Assembly: GCF_000527695.1 (NCBI RefSeq)
Contig: NZ_ATSX01000004.1
Span: 1 to 44,395, forward strand
Length of the DNA stretch: 44,395 nucleotides
Source: Commensalibacter papalotli (ex Servin-Garciduenas et al. 2014)
Lineage (GTDB): Bacteria > Pseudomonadota > Alphaproteobacteria > Acetobacterales > Acetobacteraceae
Direction of reading: 5' to 3'
Within the stretch, counting starts at the first letter, position 1. The number at the start of each line of letters is the position of its first letter. The translations under genes were made by a program, and so were the position numbers. The notes beneath the pieces are model-generated. The model made no database searches, was not told the origin of the DNA, and saw only the letters and a list, made by a program, of their open reading frames with translations. This document shows positions 17,243 through 26,229 of this stretch, in pieces.

Positions 17243-18043
17243 ATGAGTAAATTATTGGTTAAACCCCATGCCCCAGATGCAGAAGGTATTGTTACACGGA
17301 TTACCCCTCAAAGTGCAGGGTGGCAATATATTGGTTTTGAAGTTGCCCATTTACAGCCAGGGCAAACTTTAACCAGAGATGGTAATGATAACGAAATTTG
17401 CTTGGTCATCATTACTGGGAAAGCTGATATTTCAACTGAAGAAAAACAATTTGGGGTGCTGGGCGAACGAATGTCTGTTTTTGATGGAAAACCTTCTGCG
17501 GTCTATGTGCCACCTCGTATGAAATGGACCGTTAAAGCAACAACAGATTTAGAGTTAGCTATTTGTCAAGCGCCAGCTAAAAAAGGGAGTGCCCCTTACG
17601 CCATTAGAGATGAAGAAATCGAAACGCTTAAACGTGGAAGTGGAACAAATGTTCGTTATGTCAATAATATGCTAACGGATACTGATCCTTCTGAATCTTT
17701 ATTGGTTGTAGAGGTGATTACCCCAGGAGGGAATTGGTCAAGTTATCCCCCTCATAAACATGATACCCCTATTGAAGGAAAGGAAACTTACCTCGAAGAA
17801 ACCTATTATCATCGTAATAAACGTAAAGGTGGGTATGTTTTCCAACGTGTTTATACAGATGATAGATCATTAGATGAAACAATGTCTGTTTACGATGGAG
17901 AGACCGTAATGGTTCCAAAAGGGTATCACCCTGTTGGCGCACCTCATGGGTGTGATTCATATTATTTAAATGTGATGGCCGGCCCAACTAAAAAATGGAA
18001 ATTTAGTCAAAGTCCTGACTTTTTAGATATTGCTTTTCAATAA
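17243..18043 (+). CDS. iolB: 5-deoxy-glucuronate isomerase
   Basis: This 266-residue bicupin converts 5-deoxyglucuronate to 2-deoxy-5-keto-gluconate, the IolC substrate. It shows FEVAHLQPG (about 31-39) in the first cupin, then SYPPHKHDTP with its metal-binding histidines, EETYYHRNKR, and GYHPVGAPHGCDSYYLNVMAGP near the C-terminus, all typical of IolB. AAGGAG overlaps the iolE stop, with a 6-nt spacing to the ATG, so translation is probably coupled. Length is normal for the family. Confidence 0.95.
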   Translation: MSKLLVKPHAPDAEGIVTRITPQSAGWQYIGFEVAHLQPGQTLTRDGNDNEICLVIITGKADISTEEKQFGVLGERMSVFDGKPSAVYVPPRMKWTVKATTDLELAICQAPAKKGSAPYAIRDEEIETLKRGSGTNVRYVNNMLTDTDPSESLLVVEVITPGGNWSSYPPHKHDTPIEGKETYLEETYYHRNKRKGGYVFQRVYTDDRSLDETMSVYDGETVMVPKGYHPVGAPHGCDSYYLNVMAGPTKKWKFSQSPDFLDIAFQ

Positions 18044-18064
18044 TAATTTTATAGGTGTATAAAA

Positions 18065-19201
18065 ATGAAACAAAATAAATCGTTAGGTGTTGGCGTTATT
18101 GGCAGTGGTTTTATGGGAAAAGCGCACGCTTGGGCTTTTGGAAATGTGGCTCGCTTTTTTCCAGTTAAACAAACGCCAATTTTAAAACTACTAGCAGATA
18201 TTCCCTTAGAAAAAGCACAAGCTGCGGCAAAGCAATTAGGATTTGAAGAAGCAACAGATGATTGGAGGTCGCTTATACATAATCCAGATATTGATATTGT
18301 TTCCATTACAACACCAAATAATTTACACATGCCTATGGCTTTGGAAGCCATCAATGCAAATAAAATTGTTTATTGTGAAAAGCCTTTAGCAACCAATTTA
18401 AATGATGCCATCAAAATGACCAAAGCAGCAGAACAAGCTGGGATTATAACTTTGGTTGGATTTAATTACTTGCGCAATCCAATGATGGTTACCGCCAAAG
18501 AAATTATTCAAAGCGGTGAAATTGGTGAGATTACTGGGTATCGTGGTATTCATTCAGAAGGATTCATGGCGGATGCTGCACCTTACACATGGCGCTGTGA
18601 AAAGGATCAATTTGGTGGTGCATTAGGAGATATTGGTTCTCATGCCCTAGCAACAGCACGGTTTTTATTAGGTGAAGTAAACTCAGTTTGTGGGAAATTA
18701 GATACTATTTATAACTCTAGACCCACATCAGATGGTGGCTCTAAACCTGTTTATACTGACGATCAAGTAAATGCGTTAATTCGTTTTAACGATCATCAGT
18801 TTACAGGGGTTGTAACCTCTTCATGGTTGGCCACTGGATGGGAGATGCACCATGGATTTGAAATTTGTGGTAGTAAAGGATCTTTGGTATTTGATCAAGC
18901 GCGCTTTAATGAATTACAAATTTATAAAGGCGATCAAAAAACAGGGCGCCGTGGTTTTACAACCATTATGGCTGGACCAGAACATAAAGGATATGGCGAA
19001 TTCTGTCCTGCAGGTGGACATCAAATTGGTTTTAATGATCTTAAAACTCTAGAAGTTTATAAATTAATGAAATGTATAGAGCAAGGAAAACAAACCGATT
19101 TTAATTTCAGAGATGCGTTGATTATTGTTCGAATTTCCGAGGCAATTTCCATTTCTTCATATGAAAATCGTTGGGTTAATCTAAACGAAATTGCTTCATA
19201 A
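18065..19201 (+). CDS. Gfo/Idh/MocA dehydrogenase, probable inositol-isomer dehydrogenase
   Basis: This 378-residue NAD(P)-dependent dehydrogenase has GVIGSGFMGKAHAWAF (10-25), YCEKPLATN with catalytic Lys K106, VGFNYLRNP, and the catalytic pair D189/H193 in GGALGDIGSHALATARFL. The longer length and the SEGFMADAAPYTWRC segment (164-178) resemble the clade that includes scyllo-inositol and other sugar-alcohol dehydrogenases. It is the last gene of the iolC operon, 21 bp after iolB, so it most likely feeds another inositol isomer or derivative into the pathway. It is the third enzyme of this family in the island and is clearly different from the other two. Confidence 0.82.
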   Translation: MKQNKSLGVGVIGSGFMGKAHAWAFGNVARFFPVKQTPILKLLADIPLEKAQAAAKQLGFEEATDDWRSLIHNPDIDIVSITTPNNLHMPMALEAINANKIVYCEKPLATNLNDAIKMTKAAEQAGIITLVGFNYLRNPMMVTAKEIIQSGEIGEITGYRGIHSEGFMADAAPYTWRCEKDQFGGALGDIGSHALATARFLLGEVNSVCGKLDTIYNSRPTSDGGSKPVYTDDQVNALIRFNDHQFTGVVTSSWLATGWEMHHGFEICGSKGSLVFDQARFNELQIYKGDQKTGRRGFTTIMAGPEHKGYGEFCPAGGHQIGFNDLKTLEVYKLMKCIEQGKQTDFNFRDALIIVRISEAISISSYENRWVNLNEIAS

Positions 19202-19581
19202 AATAATATTTTAGATTTCTTTGGTAGAAAACAATCTCCTTGTTCGCCAAAGAAATTTAAACTTAATTATCGATTTTTTATTAAGATGATGAATTAAATA
19301 ATATAGTTCTTTAATTCTCTGTTAAAATGACGAAGTTTTCTAAATTTTAATATTCGTTATTAGAAATTATCTTGAACTGTTCTTGCTAATTTAGAAAATA
19401 TTCGCATTTGACGCAGACTTTTATCATTAACATTAATTATAAAATACTATTTAACACTTGAATTAATTGATTTATGATACAGTTACAGTTTGTAAATCAG
19501 AATTTTTTTATATTTTGATATAATTCAACTAATAATCAGTTTATATTTATAATTTCTGATAGATTGATAAATAGGTTATTT
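19202..19581. other. Intergenic region before the RpiR gene
   Basis: This 380-bp stretch holds the iol-operon hairpin at its left end and then AT-rich DNA with no gene. AGAAAATATTCGC at 19393-19405 resembles the AATATTC-type sites before iolT and iolC and may be an autoregulatory site. Confidence 0.4.
19215..19256 (+). terminator. Terminator-like hairpin after the iol operon
   Basis: ATTTCTTTGG (19215-19224) pairs with CCAAAGAAAT (19247-19256). Within the loop AACAA (19230-19234) can pair with TTGTT (19240-19244), extending the stem. T-rich sequence follows. It begins 14 bp past the stop of the last iol gene. Confidence 0.65.
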
Positions 19582-20451
19582 ATGGAACAGACTTCTGAAG
19601 ATAAAACAAATGATAATCTTAGTACGCCATTACCGCATGATTTTTATACGTTGCATCAATTAATTATTGATCGGAAAAGTAAATTTTCAAAGCGTTTAGT
19701 TCAGATTGCAGATTTTTTATTATCAACACCATCTTATACGATTGCTTTTGGAAAAATTACTGAAATCGCGCAAGCTGCAGAAGTTCAGCCATCTGCTTTG
19801 GTTCGTTTTGCTAAAAATCTTGGTTATAGTGGTTTTTCAGAGTTACAATCTATTTATAGAGATCATGCCAGTCGATTTTGGCCAGATTATTCAGAACGAA
19901 TTGACAATATAAATCATCAAGATTTAAGTAATGAAGTCGCTAATCAAAAAAAATTATTAAATAATTTTATTGAGTCATCTCATCAATCTTTGAATATTTT
20001 AGAACATAATATTAACTATAAACATCTAGATAAAATGGTTGATATGCTTGCAGATGCAGAAACAATTTGTTTAATTGGTACTGAACGTGTTTATTCAATT
20101 GTAATGTATATGACTTATATTTTTCGTCGAGCAGGTATTAAATGTGAATATGCTGACGATGCTGGTGGTCTTGCCAGAAATCAGATTGAATTGCTTGGGA
20201 AAAAAGATGCAATATTAACCATTAGTTATACACCTTATGCTTCTAAAACATTAGATTTAGTTTTTTTTGCAAAAGAGTTGGGCATTCCAATTGCTGCTAT
20301 TACAGATTCCTCATTTTCTCCACTCGTGCATAAAGCAAATATTTGGCTTGAGATAACAGAGGCTAACTATTCAGGTTTTCGATCTTTAACAGCGACATTT
20401 GCAGTTGTGAGTATGTTAGCAATTGCAATTAATACAAAACGTAAAAAATAA
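19582..20451 (+). CDS. RpiR-family transcriptional regulator, probable inositol regulator
   Basis: This 289-residue regulator has an N-terminal RpiR helix-turn-helix (about 20-95, with ITEIAQAAEVQPSALVRFAK then LGYSGFSELQ) and a C-terminal SIS sugar-phosphate-binding domain (about 125-270, with ICLIGTERVYSIV and ILTISYTPYASKT). In rhizobia the inositol repressor IolR is an RpiR protein that senses a phosphorylated pathway intermediate; by position this is the likely counterpart. The frame extends back to a TTG at 19564, but ATG 19582 has AGG 7 nt upstream and is preferred. It is transcribed separately from the iol operon. Confidence 0.85.
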   Translation: MEQTSEDKTNDNLSTPLPHDFYTLHQLIIDRKSKFSKRLVQIADFLLSTPSYTIAFGKITEIAQAAEVQPSALVRFAKNLGYSGFSELQSIYRDHASRFWPDYSERIDNINHQDLSNEVANQKKLLNNFIESSHQSLNILEHNINYKHLDKMVDMLADAETICLIGTERVYSIVMYMTYIFRRAGIKCEYADDAGGLARNQIELLGKKDAILTISYTPYASKTLDLVFFAKELGIPIAAITDSSFSPLVHKANIWLEITEANYSGFRSLTATFAVVSMLAIAINTKRKK

Positions 20452-20548
20452 CTATTAGTTGTAAAATACTCATTTTGGTTTGTAGGAAATTTAGCTTATC
20501 GCGCATAATGTGTCATAAATATTGATATAATTAATATTTTTTGCTTAA

Positions 20549-20579
20549 GAATGAATCATTCATAGGTGAATGATTATTC
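20549..20579. terminator. Hairpin between convergent rpiR and cobT
   Basis: GAATGAATCATTCA (20549-20562) and TGAATGATTATTC (20567-20579) are complementary apart from one bulged G, around a TAGG loop. It lies between convergent genes ending at 20451 (+) and 20621 (-). There is no clear T-tract. Confidence 0.45.
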
Positions 20580-20620
20580 AACCATAAGCTGTTATTATAC
20601 TTTGAAATGATATCGCTACT

Positions 20621-22522
20621 TTATTTTTTACTTTTGGGATCAAACAAAGCTGCTAGTTCTTGCATCATGGTACCACCCAGTTGTTCGGCGTTGGTGATGG
20701 TGACGGCGTTTTGATAGTAACGGGTAACCTCATGCCCAATTCCAATAGCAGTTAGTTCGATATCTGGTTGAGCTTCAATACGGGTAATCATACGACGTAA
20801 ATGCATTTCCAAATATTCTGGGTTATTTGCTGATAATGTACTATCATCAACGGGTGCGCCATCGGAAATAATCATCAAGATTTTGCGCTTTTCTGGGCGT
20901 GCACGAAGGCGCTGCCAAGCCCAATGCAAAGATTCTCCATCAATATTTTCTTTGAGTAAACCCTCTTGTAACATAAGACCTAGATTTTTGCGTGCATGCC
21001 GCCAAGGCTGATCAGCAGATTTATAAATAATATGGCGTAAATCGTTTAAACGTCCAGGCTGTGCAGGTTTTGCGTTTTTCAGCCACTCTTCACGGCTGCG
21101 ACCGCCTTTCCATGCACGAGTAGTAAACCCTAAAACTTCCACTTTAATAGCGCAACGTTCCAAGGTTCTGGCTAAGATATCTCCACACATTGCAGCAATT
21201 GTAATAGGCTTACCGCGCATTGAACCAGAATTATCGATTAACAACGTTACAACTGTGTCTTTGAATTCTGTCTCTTGCTCATATTTGTAGCTGAGCGAAT
21301 ACATTGGGTTCGTAATAATGCGCGGTAATTTGCTAGCATCAAGCAACCCTTCTTCTTGATCAAAATTCCAGCGTCTTCTTTGTTGTGCCATTAACTTACG
21401 TTGCAGACGATTGGCAAGTTTTGCGATGATATTTTGCATTGTTTGAAGTTGCTGATCCAGTTGCTGCCTCAAATAGGTTAGCTCTTCTGCGTTGCAAACT
21501 TGATCTGCTGAAATAATCTCGTCAAATTGTTTGGTATAGATGTGATAATTATCATCTTCAACTTCACTGAGTGGTGGGAGCTCTCCTTCTTTGGGGCCAG
21601 CAGGAGTATCCTGCGTTTCAAAGCCTTCTCCTTCTTCTGAATCAGACTGCTCATCACTATTGATGCCTTGAGCCAGTTGTGGTGCTTGCTCTTCGGGCTG
21701 ATCTTGTTCTTGTGGTTCAGGTTGCCCCTCTGTAGCAGGGTCTTCGGCAGTATCAGAATTGTCAGAATCTTCATTTTCTTGATCACTGGAGGAATTTTGT
21801 TCTTTTTCCTCTAGATCTTCCATAAGCTGATATGCGGTTAAGAGTTGTTGAGATGCCGCAGCATAGTCTTTTTGATTATCAATATGCTGTAACATTTTCT
21901 CAAGTGCATCTTCACCACTTTTAGTTAAGCGGTTACGCCATAATTGCACAATACGCCTTGATGTTTTGGAAACAGGTTCACCCGTTAGTTTTTCTCTGGC
22001 TAGTAATGCCAATGCAGTTTGAGGAGAAAGCTGTTCGGCTTTGTCCATCTGCGCATGTCCTTCGGCATGGCTATTATACTCTACAACAGAGCGTAGGTTT
22101 GCTGCTACCCCTTGCATATAACGGCTGCCCAAGGCTTCAACGCGGACTTGCTCCAATGCATCAAAGGTTACTTTGGCATCAGAGATGGTGGGTTGTGTTG
22201 CTTCATGCAATTTGGGATTATGAAATTTTAACCGTAAAGCAACTGCATCAGCCGCCCCCCTAAGTTGATTCATCATAATAGGATCACGAATTTCAGGGGG
22301 GGAGGGTAAATGTACATTATTGGGGTTAATGATATTTTGCGGATTTTGATTACGCAAAGAAGATGCCGAATAAAAGTGAACATTGGTATCAGGCTTGCCG
22401 CTTAGAGCGTGAATAACCCCAATAGTAGCTTGTTTGAAACGTTCGGGATTATAGGTGTTCCTATCAGGTTTTTCGGGAGGAATTTGAGTTTCAGATTTGG
22501 GTGTTTTGGACTCTTCTGACAT
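20621..22522 (-). CDS. cobT: Cobaltochelatase CobT-type subunit (VWA domain)
   Basis: This 633-residue protein is the CobT-type partner of the CobS AAA+ ATPase. The N-terminal third carries a conserved helical region. A strongly acidic Glu/Asp/Gln linker spans about 235-315. The C-terminal von Willebrand A domain begins with the metal-site motif [13 protein letters not shown] near 425 and contains [12 protein letters not shown] near 550. In aerobic cobalamin synthesis CobS-CobT act as chaperone-like subunits that help CobN insert cobalt into hydrogenobyrinate diamide. AGGAGG precedes the ATG, and the gene follows cobS by 21 bp, forming one operon. No cobN or other cobalamin gene is in the window. 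Confidence 0.92.
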   Translation of the reverse strand: MSEESKTPKSETQIPPEKPDRNTYNPERFKQATIGVIHALSGKPDTNVHFYSASSLRNQNPQNIINPNNVHLPSPPEIRDPIMMNQLRGAADAVALRLKFHNPKLHEATQPTISDAKVTFDALEQVRVEALGSRYMQGVAANLRSVVEYNSHAEGHAQMDKAEQLSPQTALALLAREKLTGEPVSKTSRRIVQLWRNRLTKSGEDALEKMLQHIDNQKDYAAASQQLLTAYQLMEDLEEKEQNSSSDQENEDSDNSDTAEDPATEGQPEPQEQDQPEEQAPQLAQGINSDEQSDSEEGEGFETQDTPAGPKEGELPPLSEVEDDNYHIYTKQFDEIISADQVCNAEELTYLRQQLDQQLQTMQNIIAKLANRLQRKLMAQQRRRWNFDQEEGLLDASKLPRIITNPMYSLSYKYEQETEFKDTVVTLLIDNSGSMRGKPITIAAMCGDILARTLERCAIKVEVLGFTTRAWKGGRSREEWLKNAKPAQPGRLNDLRHIIYKSADQPWRHARKNLGLMLQEGLLKENIDGESLHWAWQRLRARPEKRKILMIISDGAPVDDSTLSANNPEYLEMHLRRMITRIEAQPDIELTAIGIGHEVTRYYQNAVTITNAEQLGGTMMQELAALFDPKSKK

Positions 22523-22543
22523 AGGTTCCTCCTGGTTATAAAC

Positions 22544-23560
22544 TTAAGTAAAATCAGCATTAAGGGGATTGATATTAAAGCAGCGTTGATAATATTCCCC
22601 AACAGTTGAACGCTCTGCCTCATCACATTTATTCAGGAAAGTCAGACGGAAAGCTATTGCAAGATCTTTGAAAATCTCGAAATTTTCGGCCCAGGTTATG
22701 ACGGTTCGTGGAGACATCACCGTAGAGATCTCACCTGTTGCAAAGCCTGTGCGGGTTAAGTTTGCCAATGCTACCATTGAATTGATCATTTTTGTTGCTT
22801 CTTGATCTTCTTTGGTTACACGCATTTTAGACATGATGATATTAACTTCTTGCTCATGCGGCAGATAGTTTAAGGTCGCGACAATGCTCCAACGATCCAT
22901 TTGCCCTTGGTTAATTTGTTGAGTTCCATGATAAAGCCCTGTTGTATCCCCTAATCCAATTGTATTTGCAGTGGCAAATAAACGGAAAAAAGGATTAGGA
23001 CGAATAACTCTATTTTGATCTAGCAGCGTTAATTTACCTTCGGCTTCAAGAACACGTTGTATTACAAACATAACATCGGGGCGGCCTGCGTCATATTCAT
23101 CAAAGATCAAGGCACAAGGATTTTCTAGAGCCCAAGGAAGTAAACCCTCTTGGAATTGAGTGATTTGTTTGCCATCTTTCAGCACAATAGCGTCTTTACC
23201 AATCAGATCAATACGAGAAATATGGCTATCTAGGTTAATGCGCACGCAAGGCCAGTTTAAGCGGGCAGCAATTTGTTCGATATGAGAAGATTTTCCTGTG
23301 CCATGAAAGCCTTGTACCATAACCCGTCGATTGTAACGAAATCCAGCCAAGATGGCTTGGGTAATTTCTTTATCAAAACAATAGCTGGGGTCTAAATCAG
23401 GAACCAAAGATGTTTTAACTGAAAATCCAGGGACTTGCATATCAAGGTCGATATTGAATGTTTTTCTGGCGTTAAATTCAACATCGGGTTCAGAAAGAAC
23501 AGAAGTAGGTGGAAGGTCTGCATTTGTAACTTGTATTGGATGTACAGGCTTTTCAGTCAT
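22544..23560 (-). CDS. cobS: Cobaltochelatase CobS-type subunit (AAA+ ATPase)
   Basis: This 338-residue MoxR-like AAA+ ATPase has Walker A GFHGTGKSS (84-92), Walker B ALIFDEYDAG (150-159) and sensor region FRLFATANTIGLGDTTGLYHGT (quoted in two parts: FRLFATANTIG then LGDTTGLYHGT). That last pattern is diagnostic of CobS. It forms the ring that works with the VWA protein CobT to drive the cobalt chelatase. An AAAGGA ribosome site precedes the ATG. It is followed by cobT and preceded by the DnaJ-domain gene, the usual alphaproteobacterial order. Confidence 0.93.
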   Translation of the reverse strand: MTEKPVHPIQVTNADLPPTSVLSEPDVEFNARKTFNIDLDMQVPGFSVKTSLVPDLDPSYCFDKEITQAILAGFRYNRRVMVQGFHGTGKSSHIEQIAARLNWPCVRINLDSHISRIDLIGKDAIVLKDGKQITQFQEGLLPWALENPCALIFDEYDAGRPDVMFVIQRVLEAEGKLTLLDQNRVIRPNPFFRLFATANTIGLGDTTGLYHGTQQINQGQMDRWSIVATLNYLPHEQEVNIIMSKMRVTKEDQEATKMINSMVALANLTRTGFATGEISTVMSPRTVITWAENFEIFKDLAIAFRLTFLNKCDEAERSTVGEYYQRCFNINPLNADFT

Positions 23561-23620
23561 TCTTTAAAAGTCCTTTGGTTATTTTAAGTCTTTTGTGTGA
23601 GTCATTAAGGATAAACTAGA

Positions 23621-24211
23621 TCATATTTTGACAGGATTCACCAGATGAGAGCGTAATTGTGAATATGCGGCATTGATATTTTTAAATTGTTCGGTCAAAC
23701 TTGTATCTCTGTGATTTGTGTCAGGGTGATATTGGCGTGCCAGTAATGTATATTGTTTCTTTAGTTCTTGCAAAGAGAGAGGCCAAGTTAATCCTAATGT
23801 TTGAAGGGAATCTATCAGCTCTTTAGGCGCTTGTGGTTTATTTTGCTGTGATTGTTTTTGTTTAAACTCTGGATGGTCTTTAAATATTCCCAAAGAATCT
23901 CTGAAATATTGTTCTTTTAAAAAGTCTGTTTTTCCTAGTTGCCCAAGTTTCCAAGAAGGTTTGTCCCATACGGTGGAGGCTTTAAGATGCTGTTCGATTT
24001 GGGCAGGGGTCATACCCCTACAATAGTTCCAATTTTTATTATATTCGCGAATATGTTCTAAACAGAACCAATAATATTCATTTAATTTTTGACGTGATTT
24101 CGGGGCTTTATATCCTGCAAGTTGGTCACAACTGGGCATGTCACAACATTTATGATCTGGACAATCTGGATCAGGGTCAAAGGCACGAAAACGTTTTTTT
24201 TGAGCGTTCAT
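23621..24211 (-). CDS. J-domain protein of the CobS/CobT neighbourhood
   Basis: This 196-residue protein has a J domain at its C-terminus (about 137-192) with the HPD triad at 162-164 in LARQYHPDTNHRD, which stimulates DnaK-type chaperones. The N-terminus (1-55) holds a conserved cysteine cluster, DPDCPDHKCCDMPSCDQ plus WFCLEH, that could bind a metal. This architecture upstream of cobS is common in alphaproteobacteria. It is 60 bp from cobS on the same strand. Its exact client is unknown; assistance in CobS/CobT assembly is a guess from context. Confidence 0.85.
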   Translation of the reverse strand: MNAQKKRFRAFDPDPDCPDHKCCDMPSCDQLAGYKAPKSRQKLNEYYWFCLEHIREYNKNWNYCRGMTPAQIEQHLKASTVWDKPSWKLGQLGKTDFLKEQYFRDSLGIFKDHPEFKQKQSQQNKPQAPKELIDSLQTLGLTWPLSLQELKKQYTLLARQYHPDTNHRDTSLTEQFKNINAAYSQLRSHLVNPVKI

Positions 24212-24603
24212 TCTAGATAAAAATATGATAATAAAGTGGGTTTAGAATATAAAGCTATCTTATCATGTTAATTTATAAAAATAATATTAGGAAAATCAGA
24301 ATTATAAATAACGATAACTATATGTATGCTTCAATATACAAAATTCTAGGTTATTACAATTTATTTAATGGTGAATTAAAATAGGTTTTTAATAAATCTA
24401 TGAACAATCTGTTTGTTTTGAGCATTCAAGCAGTTGGGATATCTGTTCATGTTATACAGTGATTTATTATAAAGTGGTTGAGTGTATTTATAATAATTTA
24501 ATATATACTTATAAAATTTATTTTTCTTATATTTGATTGCAGTTATGATCGTGCTAAATATTATTTTATTGCATTATATGTGAATTAAATAAAAGGAAAA
24601 AAC
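24212..24603. other. AT-rich intergenic region, divergent promoters
   Basis: These 392 bp contain no gene that I can support. They must carry the promoters for the minus-strand J-domain/cobS/cobT operon and for the plus-strand LolA-like gene. I see no clear hairpin or palindrome. Confidence 0.4.
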
Positions 24604-25215
24604 ATGAAGTGGATGCGAAGAAGCGTATTGCTTTTGTTGCCAATGTTATTGGCCGCGTGTCAAAATGGGCAAGAGTTGCGTCCAACATGTGAATTAACAG
24701 CAATTACTCAAGTCGAATCTTATTTAAACAATCCTAAAGGGTTTGAGGGGCAGTTTACACAAACTTGGCCTGATGGTGGAAAATCCACAGGACGCATTGT
24801 GTATGAGCCAGGGAAGTTGCGTTTAAATTATGAATATCCTGCGCCAATGATTGTAGTGGCTAAGGATAAACGCATGGTTGCCAAGGATTTTAGTAACCAA
24901 TCAGTAACTCATATTGGTTTATCACGTAATCCATTAGGATTGATGTTAAAAACGCCTGTACATTTATCTAAACCTATTTTAGTAACAAATATTCAGCATA
25001 AAAATGGTTTCTTGCAAATTTCACTGGCCAGCTCAGATAATCCGTCGCAGGGACTATTAACATTATTATTTATTGATCAGAAAGGTTTGTTGATTTTAAA
25101 ACAAATGCAAGCCGTTGATGTGCGTCAGCGACGCAGTATTATGGATCTTGAGAATATCCAAGAAGGGATTCAGGTTCCAGCATCTTACTTTGCTTACCCT
25201 GATGGACAAGGATAA
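24604..25215 (+). CDS. LolA-like outer-membrane lipoprotein carrier, itself a lipoprotein
   Basis: This 203-residue protein has the LolA-type fold signature, a single half-barrel that carries lipoproteins: FEGQFTQTWPDGGKSTGRI near 53-71, KLRLNYEYPAP, IVVAKDKRMVAKD, and NPLGLMLK followed by a late KQMQAVD segment. Standard LolA is a soluble periplasmic protein cut by signal peptidase I. Here the signal ends in a lipobox, LLAAC, with Cys19 as the lipid site and Gln at +2, suggesting membrane anchoring, more like LolB. Many alphaproteobacteria lack a recognisable LolB. AAAGGA precedes the ATG. It is transcribed alone. Confidence 0.82.
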   Translation: MKWMRRSVLLLLPMLLAACQNGQELRPTCELTAITQVESYLNNPKGFEGQFTQTWPDGGKSTGRIVYEPGKLRLNYEYPAPMIVVAKDKRMVAKDFSNQSVTHIGLSRNPLGLMLKTPVHLSKPILVTNIQHKNGFLQISLASSDNPSQGLLTLLFIDQKGLLILKQMQAVDVRQRRSIMDLENIQEGIQVPASYFAYPDGQG

Positions 25216-25350
25216 TGATGTAAAACAATATAATATTTTGTGCTTTTCTCTTGAGAAGAGCGCAAGAAGCTTGTTTTAGGGATAGCTCTGATTACGAGTA
25301 TTAATAGCTTATAGGGTTCTTTTTGATATTAGTGACAATAGTCATAACAT

Positions 25351-26214
25351 TTAATAAGTGACATCATTAAAATTCATTTTGCCATGATAGGCATCGCAGC
25401 CCATATCATATTTTTGTAAGCATGATTTCTTAAAATATTCCATGGCTTTTTTTTCGTTTTTGAGAACGCGCCTGCCTGTCATATATTGCGCACCAACAGT
25501 AAATTGAGCTTCTGCCTTACCCTGATTGGCAGAAATTAAGCAGTATTTATCTGATTTTTTATTGTCTTTATTTAATCCTTTTTCTTTATAACGTTTAATT
25601 TCTTCTTCTGGTGTATCTTGGGACATAAAATATAAATTACACAGTCCAAAAGAACTATAAGCATTTCCTAAAGCCATACCTTTTTTGTACCAATAAATTG
25701 CCTTATCGTAATCATACTTCTCATATATTCTTCCTAACTCAAGCATAGCCGTTGTATTATTTAATTTAGCTGCTTTTTCATACCAAAATATTGTCTCTTC
25801 TATTACGTTACTGGTCATATAATATACATAACCTAAGCGCATTTGAGCCTCAACATCTCCTTTAAAAGCAATCTTTTTTAACCAATAAATCCCTTTATCA
25901 TATTCAGAGCAAGGAAGTTGTGTGTATAGCATGCCAAGGCTTTTTTGTGCTTTGGTGTAACCTTGGCGTGCTGCTTTGGTATAGTATTTTATTGTTTGTC
26001 TACGATTATAGGGAAAACATCCTTCATTAACAGGCATTCTAGTAATTGAATCATAATAATCTCCAAGTGCATTTTCAGCTTTTGCATCGCCTCGCTTTGC
26101 CTGTTTTTTTAGTTGTGATATATTGATTTTACTCTCTTTTGATAAAGCAATATTATTATTGTTCCATATGAAAATAGTTAATAAAATCAAAAGCGAATAA
26201 AATTGTTTGTTCAT
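25351..26214 (-). CDS. Secreted Sel1-repeat protein
   Basis: This 287-residue protein starts with a hydrophobic signal segment (about 5-25, FYSLLILLTIFIW) and then has at least five Sel1-type TPR repeats of about 36 residues. Examples are AENALGDYYDS, AQKSLGMLYTQ, AQMRLGYVYYM, AMLELGRIYEK and AQFTVGAQYMTG. Sel1 repeats bind other proteins and are often found in envelope regulators or host-contact factors; nothing here shows the partner. It lies 15 bp downstream of lipB and may be cotranscribed, although the functions appear unrelated. Confidence 0.8.
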   Translation of the reverse strand: MNKQFYSLLILLTIFIWNNNNIALSKESKINISQLKKQAKRGDAKAENALGDYYDSITRMPVNEGCFPYNRRQTIKYYTKAARQGYTKAQKSLGMLYTQLPCSEYDKGIYWLKKIAFKGDVEAQMRLGYVYYMTSNVIEETIFWYEKAAKLNNTTAMLELGRIYEKYDYDKAIYWYKKGMALGNAYSSFGLCNLYFMSQDTPEEEIKRYKEKGLNKDNKKSDKYCLISANQGKAEAQFTVGAQYMTGRRVLKNEKKAMEYFKKSCLQKYDMGCDAYHGKMNFNDVTY

Positions 26215-26229
26215 TTTGTTTGCTGTTTA

